The notes beneath the pieces are model-generated. The model searched no databases. It saw nothing but the letters and a program-made list of their open reading frames with translations, and was not told the origin of the DNA. Of a DNA stretch of 64,000 nt, positions 34,696 through 45,649 are shown piece by piece. This DNA is from Symbiopectobacterium purcellii_A (GTDB taxonomy: Bacteria > Pseudomonadota > Gammaproteobacteria > Enterobacterales > Enterobacteriaceae), in the NCBI RefSeq assembly GCF_052050035.1, contig NZ_CP189882.1, positions 1,054,001 to 1,118,000 on the forward strand, written 5' to 3'. Positions within the stretch are counted from its first letter, which is position 1. Each line of letters begins with the position of its first letter. A program made the translations under genes and the position numbers.

Positions 34696-37600
34696 AGGCG
34701 TTCTCCTGACAGTGCCACTTCACCGCTGAACAAGCGATCGAGGTGTTCAACAAAGGCTCGCGGGAGGCGCTGGGTGAAAATACCATTCGTGGGAAGAACT
34801 GGTTCGACACCGCGTAAAAACAGGTAGATAGCGCCACCAATGTGGCGGTCATAATCATAATCCGGCATCCGATGGCGCAGATAGCGATGCAGAGCCAACG
34901 TATAAAGCTGATACTGCAAATCATAGCGGTGCGCCATCATTGCCGCTTGCATAGCAGGCTGCGTGTAGGCACTGGCGCTTTCGCCCAACCAGTTCGACTT
35001 ATAATCCAGCAGGTAATAACGTCCCTGCCAGCAAAACACCAGGTCGATAAAGCCTTTCAACATCCCCTGCACCTGCTGAAAGGAGAGTGGTGGGCAATTC
35101 GCTGACAGCGGATCATAACGTTTTGCCAGAGCATCCAGCGCGGTTGCCTGTAGCGGGGCATCGATTGGCAGATAAAAGGCGAGCTCAGCAATCCGATGCT
35201 GTGCGGGTACGCTTGCCAACGTCAATGGGGCATCAGAAGCGGCCATATCCGCATTCAGCGGCGCATGCAGCAAAGCCGAAAACCACACCTGCAAGGTGGG
35301 TGCCCAACCGCTTGCCATGCCATGAGCGGTCAACTGATCTTCCAGCCATTCAACGCTGACGGGTTGGGTAAAATCCAATGTCTCAAACAGACTATGCAAG
35401 AAGGTTCCCAGCACTGCACCTTTGGGGAAAGTATGCGGGGTGAGCGCTTGCTCACTCTCTTCAGGGGCAAGGTTGCGGGGGTCCAACGCGGCATCAACAT
35501 CCAGGCGGGGAAACAGCTCTTGCGCCATCGCCCCTCCCAGCTGTAGAGGATGTTGTTGAGCACCATGCTGTTGTAAACCGGAATAGCTGGTCACTCGCCA
35601 ATTATTGGTAAGCAGGCGCTTACATTCACTGGCGCGCAGTACCGCTGGCTTCTCTACGCTGTCTTGCCAGGGAATGCCATCCCATTCACGCACAGCGCTT
35701 ACCGCAACGCCATCGCCTTCCAACGCATGCAGTGCAGCGACCAAAGTCTCCGCATCCGCCTCCTTGCAGCGTTGCAGCAAATAGCCGAGCGCATTAAGGT
35801 GCATGTCAGTCGTTTCACTCTTGCGTCTGGTGCGCTGTAGCGGTGCCACCCCCACGCTACAGTGGTAAATCGACCGCGTCAGCGCCACGTACAGCAGCCG
35901 TAGATCTTCCGCCAGCCGCTCTTCCTCAGCCAACTGCTGGCTTTCTTCCCCACTATTGACGTCGAGCAGCGCCTGAAAGGTGCGTCTGTCATGGTAGACG
36001 CCATCAGGCTGAGGTCGAAAGTGACAAATAAAGGGCAACCAGACCAGCGGATACTCCAGCCCTTTAGATTTGTGGATAGTGACAATTTGCACCAGATGGC
36101 GATCGCTCTCTAACCGCAGTTGCTGGTTTTCTGCTTGAGGATTGGGCTGCAAAATCTGCTGCGACAACCAACGCACCAATGCATGCTCACTGTCGAGCGT
36201 AGCCCCGGCGTGTTGCAACAGCTCGCCCAGGTGAAAAAAATCGGTTAACCGGCGTTCACCTTCACGGCTAGCCAGTAGGTTTTCCGCCAAATGATAATGC
36301 GACATGAGCGAGCGCAGCATCGGGAGCACGCCACGCCGCTGCCAAAGATCACGAAATTCGGCGAAGGTATCGACCTGTGCATCCCAATCCGCCTCACTCT
36401 GGTTTAGCGCATCAATCTGCTGCGCGCTGAATCCCAGTAAGGAGGTCGCCAGCGCGCTGCGCAACGTGCGTTCTTGTTCTGGTGCCAGCACCGCCTGCAA
36501 CAACCACAGCACCTCACGCGCTTCCGGTGTAGTAAAAACGCTGTCACGGTTGGAGAGATAAACGGAGGGAATAGCAAGGCGGCGCAGCGCATCACGCACC
36601 AACGCCGCTTCATGGCGGCTGCGTACCAAAACACAAATATCGGATGCCTGCACGGGAGAGCGCTGGCAACCATTATCCAGCCAGGCAGTACGCCGTTGAC
36701 CCGCTTGCAACCAGTCGCGAATTTGCATGGCACACTGCTGCGCCATCAGTTGTTGATACTCGCCTGTCCCCAATGCCGACGAGCCCGATAGACAAAATTG
36801 CAGTGCAGGCTGCGACACGCCGTCCAGCTCAAAACGCAGTCCCTGTTTACTCGGTGCAGGCTTAACCGGCAAAAAAGGGATCGCCGAAAAAATAAATGGA
36901 TTATCGATGCATTGAAACAGGCGATTGACACCGCTAACCATGTCATGGGAAGAGCGCCAGTTGGTTTCTAGCGTGTAGTGCGCCTTAACATCGGCACGCG
37001 CCCGCATATAAGTGAAAATATCCGCGCCGCGAAAGGCATAGATAGCTTGTTTCGGATCGCCGATTAATAGCATACCGCTGTCGGGCTGTTCACCATAGAT
37101 AGCGCGGAAAATACGATACTGCTGCGGATCGGTATCCTGAAACTCATCGATCATCGCCACCGGATGGCGCTGACGTATCGAGGCCGCCAATTGCTCACCC
37201 AGCGGCTGGCGCAGTGCCTCATCCAGACGGCTCAGCAGGTCGTCAAACCCCAAGGCTGCGCGACGCAATTTTTCGCTGCGCACCGTGGCGCGAATATCAT
37301 GTAACGCCCGGTCGATAACAATATCGCGCAGTGACAACGGCGTGGTAAGCAGCATTTCAATCGCCGAAAACACCGGAAGCACAGGGGATGCACCCTTTTT
37401 GGTTTTCTCGTTTAGCGCCGATTGAGCGAACCGTTCCAGCGCTTTTGGCAAGGTATAATCGGTGGTTTGCGCTTCGGCCCAAAGGCTAACGCCTTCTACC
37501 CAGCCCGGTAGATAACGGTTACTGTAGCTGCGCTTATCTACATCCGATTCGAGAATGCACGTCTCCACCTGCGCCGCCACCTGCCGCCACTGCTGCTTGA

Positions 37601-38297
37601 TATCATCAATGCGTGCCAGAATCTGCTGATGACGCTGTAACAGCGTCTCGTCCGGAGCAGGAGGGTTATGCAATTGTGGCGCTTCGCCGTGTAAATAGGG
37701 GGCAAGTTCGCGCTGTAACGCATCCGGCCCCCGCCAAAGTTGATCAATGACGCTAACCACATCGAAGGGCAAGGGGTAACAGTAACGCCGCCAGAAATCG
37801 GCACAGGCCTGCCGAGTAAGAAGCTGTTCATCTTCGATCAATTCCTGATCGAACAACGAACCGGACTCAAAGGCATGGCTTCCTAGCATGCGTTGACAAA
37901 AACCATGGATGGTGTAGATGGCGGCTTCATCCATTTGTCGCTCAGCATCGAGCAACAGTTGTGCTGCAGACGGCTTATCGGGAAGCTGCGCCAGCAGTGC
38001 CGAGAAAAGCGGATTTTCACTTTCGCCACACAGGCAAGCCAGGCGCAACGCATGAATATTGGAACGAATACGTTCGCGCAGTTCCTCAGTCGCCGCCTCG
38101 GTAAAGGTCACCACCAGGATTTCTTCCACCAACAGAGGTTTAGGATACGCCGCCTCGCCGCCCAGCCCTAGTAACAGGCGCAGATAGAGCCCGGCCAGCG
38201 TATAGGTTTTACCCGTACCGGCAGACGCTTCAATCAACCGCTCCCCAAACAGGGGAAGCGTAAGCACATCAAGCGTACGCGGCGTATCCTGACTCAT
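34692..38297 (-). CDS. recB: Exodeoxyribonuclease V beta chain
   Basis: 1201 residues, against 1180 in E. coli. The N-terminal SF1 3'-5' helicase has Walker A IEASAGTGKTYTLAGLYLRL near residue 24, Walker B VAMIDEFQDTDPQQYRIF, and LLIGDPKQAIYAFRGADIF. The C-terminal nuclease domain keeps the metal-binding core GFIDLVFCWQGRYYLLDYKSNW (Asp...Asp-Tyr-Lys). It overlaps ptrA by 4 bp upstream and recD by 4 bp downstream. Intact, so host double-strand-break repair should work. Confidence 0.97.
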   Translation of the reverse strand: MSQDTPRTLDVLTLPLFGERLIEASAGTGKTYTLAGLYLRLLLGLGGEAAYPKPLLVEEILVVTFTEAATEELRERIRSNIHALRLACLCGESENPLFSALLAQLPDKPSAAQLLLDAERQMDEAAIYTIHGFCQRMLGSHAFESGSLFDQELIEDEQLLTRQACADFWRRYCYPLPFDVVSVIDQLWRGPDALQRELAPYLHGEAPQLHNPPAPDETLLQRHQQILARIDDIKQQWRQVAAQVETCILESDVDKRSYSNRYLPGWVEGVSLWAEAQTTDYTLPKALERFAQSALNEKTKKGASPVLPVFSAIEMLLTTPLSLRDIVIDRALHDIRATVRSEKLRRAALGFDDLLSRLDEALRQPLGEQLAASIRQRHPVAMIDEFQDTDPQQYRIFRAIYGEQPDSGMLLIGDPKQAIYAFRGADIFTYMRARADVKAHYTLETNWRSSHDMVSGVNRLFQCIDNPFIFSAIPFLPVKPAPSKQGLRFELDGVSQPALQFCLSGSSALGTGEYQQLMAQQCAMQIRDWLQAGQRRTAWLDNGCQRSPVQASDICVLVRSRHEAALVRDALRRLAIPSVYLSNRDSVFTTPEAREVLWLLQAVLAPEQERTLRSALATSLLGFSAQQIDALNQSEADWDAQVDTFAEFRDLWQRRGVLPMLRSLMSHYHLAENLLASREGERRLTDFFHLGELLQHAGATLDSEHALVRWLSQQILQPNPQAENQQLRLESDRHLVQIVTIHKSKGLEYPLVWLPFICHFRPQPDGVYHDRRTFQALLDVNSGEESQQLAEEERLAEDLRLLYVALTRSIYHCSVGVAPLQRTRRKSETTDMHLNALGYLLQRCKEADAETLVAALHALEGDGVAVSAVREWDGIPWQDSVEKPAVLRASECKRLLTNNWRVTSYSGLQQHGAQQHPLQLGGAMAQELFPRLDVDAALDPRNLAPEESEQALTPHTFPKGAVLGTFLHSLFETLDFTQPVSVEWLEDQLTAHGMASGWAPTLQVWFSALLHAPLNADMAASDAPLTLASVPAQHRIAELAFYLPIDAPLQATALDALAKRYDPLSANCPPLSFQQVQGMLKGFIDLVFCWQGRYYLLDYKSNWLGESASAYTQPAMQAAMMAHRYDLQYQLYTLALHRYLRHRMPDYDYDRHIGGAIYLFLRGVEPVLPTNGIFTQRLPRAFVEHLDRLFSGEVALSGERL

Positions 38298-41293
38298 GGA
38301 ACAACCTTCTCAACCACGTTTTTTTTCTCAACCGCCGAGACTTTTTCAGCAGACAACACGCCGCTGCGTGGTTTTTCAATCACGCGCTGTTTCACTGGCA
38401 GCGTCTGTTGCAGCGTTGACGCATTGGGATAAAGCGTCCAACCTTTCGGTGCAGCGTAATCAGCCTTACCGTGATGGCTGCCCGAAATTTGCGACAACAC
38501 CGCCAGCCCTTGCGGTGCCAGAGCCTGTTCGAAGAAGCGCGCAAGTTGCTCGACCGTCAGCGGTTTTAGCGCTTCAATCAGTTTCTCACGGGTGTTGAAG
38601 GCAAAGTTTTCACGATCGAGATCGTTACGCAACCGCCCAACTTCTTCGTTCATCGTTTGTGGACGCTCACTCAATTCGGTAATCAACGCCTGTTTGTACT
38701 GCTCAAACTCATCGGCTTTGATGGCACGCAGGCGCGGCTTGGCTTTCTGGAAGAAATCCAGATAACGTTGGTACAGGTAAGCAGGCTGCTGGCTGTTACT
38801 TTGCAGCAAGAACCCAATACCGAACTGACGGCCAACAATGGTCGGGAAGGAGAACACCGCATAGCCGAGTTGCTCTTCCGTTCTCAGCTTGTTATAGAAC
38901 CAAGGCTGAATAATCTGATTGAGCAGCGAACTGTACGCCATGCCCTGCACTTCACCGTAACCGGTCGGGATATACACCGCAGCCAACGCCGAATCGGTGC
39001 TGCTTCCTGCACGTTGCAGGTTGGCAAGCTGAGTACGCGCCACGTCCACGCTCGGGGAACGCCACCAGACTTGCCCTGAACACGCCAGACGCGCTTTGAT
39101 ATCCTGTGCCAGTTTCGTTACCTGACTTTCGGTGAGGTTACCGACTGCCAGCATTTCCGGTGCAGCATCACGCAACAGAGCATCACGGAAGGCCATCACA
39201 TCGTCCAGCGAAATATCTTTAAGCAGGGCGCGTCGCTCTTCTCGCTCGGTATAAGGCAGCGAAGAGATCGCCTGAACAGGCTCCAGTGCCTGCTCATACG
39301 CTTTGGCATTTTCAGCGGCATCCAACTGCTGGATATACCAGGATTTGGCTTGCTCAAACTGTGCAGGGGTTGCCGTATAGCTTGCGTACCCTTCAACGAG
39401 CGCCAGCATGAGTTTAGGCAAATGCTGCGTATAGCCATTGGCATTGATGGTTAGCCCATCATTCCCACGGGTGGAGAAGCTGATCCCACCTACCGAAGCT
39501 TGATAGCTCAACTCATCCAGCGCTAACCCCGCCAGATAGTCATTCAGCAGGAACATCACCTGATGACGAGCCGTATCCTGCGCCATCGGGTTACGCAGCA
39601 ACACTGTGACATTCGCCTTCGGTTCATCGGCAAAATAGCGACTCGGCATATAGAGCACACGCAACCCTGGTTGCTGTAACACCATTTTCGGGTAGTTCTG
39701 CGCTTCACCGCGCTTGATCAGCGAGAAATCAGTCGGGATATACGGGTTAGGCGTCGGCAGCGTGAGCGCCATTTTTTCGCCCAGCGTTTGCCAGCGGGTA
39801 AACTGAGCCGGGGCTATTTTGTCGACCTGATACGGCGCATTAACAAAATAAGCTTCTTTGTTGTGCGGTGCATCAGGGCTTATCAGCCAGATACGCGCAC
39901 GCTCCGGCGTCATGCTGGCCAAACGTTGCTTAATCGCATCGGGATCAAAGCGATCGGCCAGATAGGCGGCATCCAGCGTATGTTCCACCGGCACGCGCAT
40001 CATGGTATCCACCAGCCATTCGATATAGCCCATGTCACGCTTAACGGACTGATAGCGGAAATCGAGCGCCATCACGCGAGAGATTTCATCAAAATAGCGC
40101 TGCTGGATGCCTTCTTGCTGCAACAGTTGCAGATAGTGGAAAATGGCAGCCACTACCACGTCATACCGCTCAAGGCCTTTATCTGTCAGGGTAACATAGA
40201 TAGCAAACAGGCCACCGTTACGATCCACAATGGGATCAGCACCTGCGCCCAAAGACTCTATCAACCCTTGCTTTTGCAGCCAGTCCGACAGCGTATTTTG
40301 GCTGCGATTGCCAATCAAATAGCTGATATAGGTGTTGGTTTGGCTGCGGAATGCCTGACTGGTAGGGTCGGTCTGTTCCATGACATCACCGCGAAACTCA
40401 ATACGCAATTGCTTGCGCGGCTGCGCTGGCACGTAATGAATCATGATACCGCGCTGATCGTCCGTCACTGACGGCGCAGTGATAGCGGGCACCTTGGCCT
40501 GACAGTTAGCAATACGCCCGAAGGTCTCTACCGCCATTTTCGCCAATTCCGTCAAGGGTTGATTGCTGTAAATCACCCCTTTCATCAGGTTAGCCGAGTA
40601 GTAACGCTGATAGAACGCCAACAGTTCGTCATGCAACTTGCTGCCGGGCTTGTCCTTCAGGGTTTCCAGATTCCCGCCAGAAAAACGTGACGCCGGGTGC
40701 GCTGGATTTAAGATTTCCGCGCCCACCTGCACCATGCGATGCCCGTCGCGCGAGCGCGCCATGGTCAATTCCGCATTGACTGCATTGCGTTCGCGATCCG
40801 CATTAACCGGATCAAGCAGCGGCTCGGCAATGGCATCTGCCAGGCGATCGAGTGCGGGCTGTAATGCCGCATTTTCTACTTCAAGATAATACGCAGTGCG
40901 GTACGGTGCAGTACTCGCATTATGGCTGCCACCGTGTTTTTTCAGGAATTCAGCCAACGCATCCGCCTGCGGATAGCGTTTGGACCCCATCAGGACCATG
41001 TGTTCCAGATAGTGGGCCAATCCCAATTGACTGTTGGGATCGTCGAGTGAACCGATAGGCAGCGCCAGCGATGCCAACGAACGGGTTGCCTGAGGATCGG
41101 ACACCAGCAATACCGTCATGCCGTTATCCAACGTTATCGCCTGATAATTACGCGGATCGTTTTCTCCCTTGCGAATAACCTGCTCCAAAGGACGCCACCC
41201 TGCGGTTTGCGCCCACGCTGAGGACACACCGCTCAGCAGCAACATCATCATGCCGATACAACAGGCAAACTGTTTACGCCATTCTCTCTTCAT
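38294..41293 (-). CDS. ptrA: Protease III (pitrilysin), periplasmic
   Basis: 999 residues from ATG 41293, preferred to 41311 because AGGA precedes it and it starts directly with the signal peptide (CCIGMMMLLLSGVSSAWAQ). The inverted zinc motif His-x-x-Glu-His is in LAHYLEHMVLMGSKRYPQAD, with the distant Glu in ERNAVNAELTMARSRDG. An M16 peptidase with four homologous domains. The extra C-terminal tail rich in Glu/Lys/Val (SAEKVSAVEKKNVVEKVVP) extends beyond the E. coli protein. It sits between recC and recB as in E. coli. Confidence 0.96.
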   Translation of the reverse strand: MKREWRKQFACCIGMMMLLLSGVSSAWAQTAGWRPLEQVIRKGENDPRNYQAITLDNGMTVLLVSDPQATRSLASLALPIGSLDDPNSQLGLAHYLEHMVLMGSKRYPQADALAEFLKKHGGSHNASTAPYRTAYYLEVENAALQPALDRLADAIAEPLLDPVNADRERNAVNAELTMARSRDGHRMVQVGAEILNPAHPASRFSGGNLETLKDKPGSKLHDELLAFYQRYYSANLMKGVIYSNQPLTELAKMAVETFGRIANCQAKVPAITAPSVTDDQRGIMIHYVPAQPRKQLRIEFRGDVMEQTDPTSQAFRSQTNTYISYLIGNRSQNTLSDWLQKQGLIESLGAGADPIVDRNGGLFAIYVTLTDKGLERYDVVVAAIFHYLQLLQQEGIQQRYFDEISRVMALDFRYQSVKRDMGYIEWLVDTMMRVPVEHTLDAAYLADRFDPDAIKQRLASMTPERARIWLISPDAPHNKEAYFVNAPYQVDKIAPAQFTRWQTLGEKMALTLPTPNPYIPTDFSLIKRGEAQNYPKMVLQQPGLRVLYMPSRYFADEPKANVTVLLRNPMAQDTARHQVMFLLNDYLAGLALDELSYQASVGGISFSTRGNDGLTINANGYTQHLPKLMLALVEGYASYTATPAQFEQAKSWYIQQLDAAENAKAYEQALEPVQAISSLPYTEREERRALLKDISLDDVMAFRDALLRDAAPEMLAVGNLTESQVTKLAQDIKARLACSGQVWWRSPSVDVARTQLANLQRAGSSTDSALAAVYIPTGYGEVQGMAYSSLLNQIIQPWFYNKLRTEEQLGYAVFSFPTIVGRQFGIGFLLQSNSQQPAYLYQRYLDFFQKAKPRLRAIKADEFEQYKQALITELSERPQTMNEEVGRLRNDLDRENFAFNTREKLIEALKPLTVEQLARFFEQALAPQGLAVLSQISGSHHGKADYAAPKGWTLYPNASTLQQTLPVKQRVIEKPRSGVLSAEKVSAVEKKNVVEKVVP

Positions 41294-41355
41294 TACCGTC
41301 CTTTCTCTCACGTCAATCTCGCCGTTCTTGATTCACTGCCATCACATCCGTTCGC

Positions 41356-44300
41356 TTATGCCTGATTGGCGCGCAGGATCGGCAACAGCCAGGTTTTTGC
41401 CGCTGTAACAATCGCTTCAATGCGGACTTCATCCAGTTCCGGCACGATACGCTGCAAATAGAAGTCGTCGCCCTCACCGGGCAACATCATGTTGCCAGCC
41501 CAGCTTTGTTGCAGCTTGTTCAACGCTTTCTGCACCACATCGGGGGCATCGTTCAACGTGCCACTTGATGCATCGTAGCATGCTTGCAGCCAAGCCCCTC
41601 CGCTCTGGTGCAGTAATAATAGTGGGGCATTCATGCCTTGTTGATATCCTTCAATCATATGCGCCATCTGGCGTTGTGCTTCCTCCACAGAAATCGCAGC
41701 AAAGCGCCAGACCGTCTCTTCACGGCCATACATGCGGCTCTCTCCCGAACCTCCCGCCAGGCAGTAAGCCAGATGATCTAACCACAAGGCCACGCCATCT
41801 TTCATGCCTAAACGCGCTGGGCGCCAGCGCAACAGACCATCGCGCTGAACCTGCATCACCCAGCCACTCAGACGTACACCGTCTAGCGTCATGTCCACTT
41901 CCAGGCTGGTCATTCCCGCCGCATCACGCTCCGCGCTGACGCTGTAAGCCAGTGCTTGCATCTCCTGGCGCTGTTTTTGCCAATACAACTCACCGAAAGC
42001 GCCATAGGGAAGCTCGCCCGCCGCGCGGGCGCGGTGTAGCAGTTCATCCGCATCCTCTTGCGCAATCAGCACATTCAGTAATTGCGCATTCAACTGATAG
42101 CGACTGAGGTTATCCAAAGCGAATGGCTCCTTATCGAGCAGTTCATCGTTCTGCACGACAAAGTTCACGCCCAAACGCGCTTGGAAAAAGGTTTTGACAG
42201 TGTGACGATAAAAACGTTTCAACGCATCCAGCGTAATATCAGGGTAAGTGATAGGCTCCAGTGGCGTATCAAACTGCGGCTGCGGCAATCCAGCTCGCCC
42301 AGCCGCGGCCAGCCATTCACTGGCGAAGCTGCACGGTTGAGCGTGTTCAAGGAAGTTATCCTTGTCAAACGGCATACGGGTATGTTCGCAGCACAGATGC
42401 GCACATACGTGTGCCGCGCTGGTATCCAGATCCTGCGCCTCATCCCCTGGCAAATGGTAACTTTGCGCCAAATACTCCATCAGTTCGCTCACCAACACGG
42501 ATGGATAGCGCTGCGTGTTATCCTGAATGGCGCGACCGATGTAACTGATATAGAGGCGCTGTTGCGCCGAGATTAGCGCTTCCAGAAACAAATAGCGGTC
42601 ATCATCACGACGGCTGCGGTCACCGCGCTGCCCCTTCTGCGCCATCAGATCAAACCCCAACCGGGGCAGCGTGCGCGGATACACCCCATCGTTCATCCCC
42701 AGCAGACAGACCACTTTGAAGGGTATCGAACACATCGGCATCAGCGTACAGAAGTTAATGGCACCGGCGAGAAAGCGTTGACTCAGTTTTTCCCGATCCA
42801 AGCGTTGGGACAAGTCGTCACGCAACAATGCCACCGGGATCGCTTCCTCAAACGCATTGGCGACTGCCGCCCCCAGCATCGCTTGCCATTGCTGCTCAAT
42901 CAACGACAGCGCGGCATCGCTGTCGCTATCCGCAATGAAAAGATCGTCCAACAGTTGCCGACACAGCGGCAACCATTGCGCTGGCGTGCGCGCTACCCGT
43001 AAACGCTGACGCCATTGGGTGAGTTGCGCCAATAACTCAGCCAATTGCCCCACCAGTTGGGCAATCAGCCCACTCGATTCATCGTAGGGCAACACGCCCT
43101 GCCAGGCCCCCGAACTGCTGTTCATCGCATAGCCCAACAGCATGCGTGTCAAACCAAAACGCCAGGTATGCTGACCGGTGACTGGCAAATCAAGATCGCG
43201 CACGTTGTCATCATCAAGCCCCCAGCGCACACCAGATTCCATCACCCACAGCTGCAAACGACGCAGCCCTTCTTCGTCGATACCAAAACGGGCAGAAAGC
43301 GTAGGGACTTCAAGCAGCGACAGCACCTGCTCGGCGGTAAAACGACTGTGTGGCAACTCCAGCAGGCTGAGAAATGCAGGCAAAACCGGGTGCGCGTGGC
43401 GGGCTCGCTGGTCGGAGATGGCGAAAGGCAAATAGCGCGCTGTCGGCGCATTACCAAACACCGCCTGAATGAAAGGCGTATAACTATCAATGTCCGCCAT
43501 CATAACGATAACATCACGCGGCGTGAGTGTTTCATCCTCCGCCATCATCGCCAGCAGTTGGTCGTGCAATACTTCGACCTCACGCTGCGGACTGTGGCAG
43601 GAGTGAAAGGTGAGAGAAGCATCCTGCGGCGCAAGCAGGCGCTTACGTTCACTGCTGGCCTGCGCTTGTGCGCTATCGGCAATCACGCTGCCGTCATCAA
43701 GCTCCAGAATATCGCGCTGCACTTGTTGCAATAGCGTTGTACCATCAAGCTCGACAAAGGCTTCAATATCATCGACCTCGTCGATCTGCGCCAACTGATA
43801 GAGATGGTCACGCCCCAGTTCTCCCCAGCTTGCCAGCAGCGGATTCACAATGCGCTGTTCGCCCTCATCGTTGAATAACCCATCAACATTGGCAGGATCG
43901 CGAAACAGCGGACGATAGTGTTCCTCGGCGCTGTGGCTGTTGCTGTGCAAGCGACGCTGACGACTTTTCAGCTTTGCTAAAAAATGGCGATCCTGAATAT
44001 CACTCCAGTAATCCCGGCATGGGTTAGTAAACAGCAGATGCACATCAATATGCTTTGCCAATGCACGCAGCGCGTGCAAATAAACCGGCGGTAGCGCTGA
44101 AATACCGCAGATAAACACGCGTGGCGGTAACCCTTGTGGGCAGGTAGTGGCCTGCTCCAGTACCTCGGTAAAGCGCTGATAGAGGCGAGCGTGGTGCCAC
44201 TCTTTCTGTTCAAGTTGCGCGCTGTATTGCAAAAGTGCACGCCACAGCTCGGCTTGCCACACCTGCGCCTCCCCCAAACCGTCCACCAGCGCACCGGCTT

Positions 44301-44748
44301 GCCACTGTTTGATCCACTCAGGCCGATAAATCAGGTATTGATCGAACAGATCCGCAACTCGCCCAGCGAGTTGATGCCGCTTGCGTTTATCGGCGTCATC
44401 TTGCAAATAGTGACTCAACGGCAAGAATGACGGATTATCCTGCTGCTGAGGCAGAATATGCATTAACTTCCAAGTCATCGCTTCTTTGCTAAAGGTGTTT
44501 TCCGCCGGAATATCCGGTAACACGCGCCGACACATGTCCCACAAAAAAACACCGGGCAAAGGAAAATGCAAATTGGCAGCAATACCAAAGTGAGTGGCAA
44601 GTTCGATCTGCAACCATTGCGCCATACCAGGGCTTTGAACCAGGATCGTTTCAGGCTGAAACGGGTCCTGTAACGGTTGGCGCGCTATCAGCGTCACCAT
44701 CAGCGTTTTCAAAATATCTAACTGATTTGAGTGATAAACCCTGAACAT
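41356..44748 (-). CDS. recC: Exodeoxyribonuclease V gamma chain
   Basis: 1130 residues, against 1122 in E. coli. It begins MFRVYHSNQLDILKTLMVTL and contains typical RecC segments (VQSPGMAQWLQIELATHFGI, LFTNPCRDYWSDIQDRHFL, CLLGMNDGVYPRTLPRLGFD). RecC recognises Chi and splits the duplex; its helicase and nuclease folds lack catalytic residues. It is followed after 62 bp by ptrA. Intact. Confidence 0.96.
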   Translation of the reverse strand: MFRVYHSNQLDILKTLMVTLIARQPLQDPFQPETILVQSPGMAQWLQIELATHFGIAANLHFPLPGVFLWDMCRRVLPDIPAENTFSKEAMTWKLMHILPQQQDNPSFLPLSHYLQDDADKRKRHQLAGRVADLFDQYLIYRPEWIKQWQAGALVDGLGEAQVWQAELWRALLQYSAQLEQKEWHHARLYQRFTEVLEQATTCPQGLPPRVFICGISALPPVYLHALRALAKHIDVHLLFTNPCRDYWSDIQDRHFLAKLKSRQRRLHSNSHSAEEHYRPLFRDPANVDGLFNDEGEQRIVNPLLASWGELGRDHLYQLAQIDEVDDIEAFVELDGTTLLQQVQRDILELDDGSVIADSAQAQASSERKRLLAPQDASLTFHSCHSPQREVEVLHDQLLAMMAEDETLTPRDVIVMMADIDSYTPFIQAVFGNAPTARYLPFAISDQRARHAHPVLPAFLSLLELPHSRFTAEQVLSLLEVPTLSARFGIDEEGLRRLQLWVMESGVRWGLDDDNVRDLDLPVTGQHTWRFGLTRMLLGYAMNSSSGAWQGVLPYDESSGLIAQLVGQLAELLAQLTQWRQRLRVARTPAQWLPLCRQLLDDLFIADSDSDAALSLIEQQWQAMLGAAVANAFEEAIPVALLRDDLSQRLDREKLSQRFLAGAINFCTLMPMCSIPFKVVCLLGMNDGVYPRTLPRLGFDLMAQKGQRGDRSRRDDDRYLFLEALISAQQRLYISYIGRAIQDNTQRYPSVLVSELMEYLAQSYHLPGDEAQDLDTSAAHVCAHLCCEHTRMPFDKDNFLEHAQPCSFASEWLAAAGRAGLPQPQFDTPLEPITYPDITLDALKRFYRHTVKTFFQARLGVNFVVQNDELLDKEPFALDNLSRYQLNAQLLNVLIAQEDADELLHRARAAGELPYGAFGELYWQKQRQEMQALAYSVSAERDAAGMTSLEVDMTLDGVRLSGWVMQVQRDGLLRWRPARLGMKDGVALWLDHLAYCLAGGSGESRMYGREETVWRFAAISVEEAQRQMAHMIEGYQQGMNAPLLLLHQSGGAWLQACYDASSGTLNDAPDVVQKALNKLQQSWAGNMMLPGEGDDFYLQRIVPELDEVRIEAIVTAAKTWLLPILRANQA

Positions 44749-44787
44749 GATGATTCCCGTTTCGGTGCCCGCAAACCCCGCTCACCG

Positions 44788-45207
44788 TCAATTGCCCTCA
44801 GGCACGGTTCGCCGATTTGTATCAGTAAAACAAAACCAACGGTACAAGCACGCCTGATAGTGCTGCGGCGTTGTCACCGTCGAGGAGACGCGCAGGCACG
44901 CTGCCGTCTGGTACTGCTCTGTCAACGCTAACTGCCATCCAGGAGGAAGATCGCGTTAAAGCAACGTTAATGCCTCCCCTCCCCGACCGGCAGCATAAAT
45001 GGCAAACTGTTGATATGCCAGATGCCATGCCTGCCTTTGCTGACATTGATGTACAAAGGCCTGTTGCAACCTCTGATGATATTGCAGTAATCCTAACACC
45101 GATACAGCAAAAAACAGCGCGGCAATGGCGGTTTCCACCAACCCAAACCCTTGTTGATGCTGCCTTTGTCGGCACCTTCCACACGGCATTCTCCGGCTAT
45201 CCGCCAC
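44788..45207 (-). pseudogene. ppdC: ppdC minor pseudopilin, premature stop
   Basis: Starts near 45207 with the pseudopilin helix GFGLVETAIAALFFAVSVLG. An in-frame TAA follows EALTLL at 44956. The same frame continues RDLPPGWQLALTEQYQTAAC and YRWFCFTDTNRRTVPEGN to a TGA at 44788, the expected C-terminal part. A CAA-to-TAA change explains the break. In E. coli ppdC is the prepilin-peptidase-dependent protein encoded just before recC. Confidence 0.8.
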
Positions 45208-45649
45208 AAATGGCCTCGTGCCTTTCGGGGCAAAAATCCAGCCAACCTCCTGAGATTGGCTTCAACGGGCTGGTTTCGCCGTCTGGCTCAACGGCTACCA
45301 CACGCTGATAGAGCACCATCACTGATGAAGAACGAGGAAGATGTCCCTCACCGCGCAGCAACATATAGTGCTCACCGGGTACCTGGCGTAAACAGACTTG
45401 CAGTCCTTCTGCGGCATAGCCGAGACATTGCTCGTCGGAACGATTGCCCATGAGCCACACTTGCCCAAGACCCCATTGTAACGACGATTCGGCCAACACC
45501 CGCGTTCGCCAATAGCGGCGCTCATCATGGGCAAGAGAGAGCACACTGTCCAACTGCCGTTGCATCCCCGTCATTAACAGCAACCCCGAGACTGCCAACA
45601 ACATCACCATTAAGAGTGCACCATTGCCCTGCTGGCACCAGCGTTTCAT
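45197..45649 (-). CDS. ygdB: YgdB, pseudopilin-like (DUF2509)
   Basis: 150 residues with an N-terminal membrane helix (GALLMVMLLAVSGLLLMTGM), then LAESSLQWGLGQVWLMGNRS and a Cys-containing C terminus ending GGWLDFCPERHEAICGG, like E. coli YgdB. It lies between ppdB and ppdC, overlapping both by a few bases. It is the only one of the four pseudopilin-cluster genes with an open frame. Confidence 0.85.
   Translation of the reverse strand: MKRWCQQGNGALLMVMLLAVSGLLLMTGMQRQLDSVLSLAHDERRYWRTRVLAESSLQWGLGQVWLMGNRSDEQCLGYAAEGLQVCLRQVPGEHYMLLRGEGHLPRSSSVMVLYQRVVAVEPDGETSPLKPISGGWLDFCPERHEAICGG

Noticed and set aside
38296..44430. Numerous plus-strand open frames opposite ptrA and recC
   Set aside because: Antisense shadows of long GC-rich coding regions with no SD or family features.
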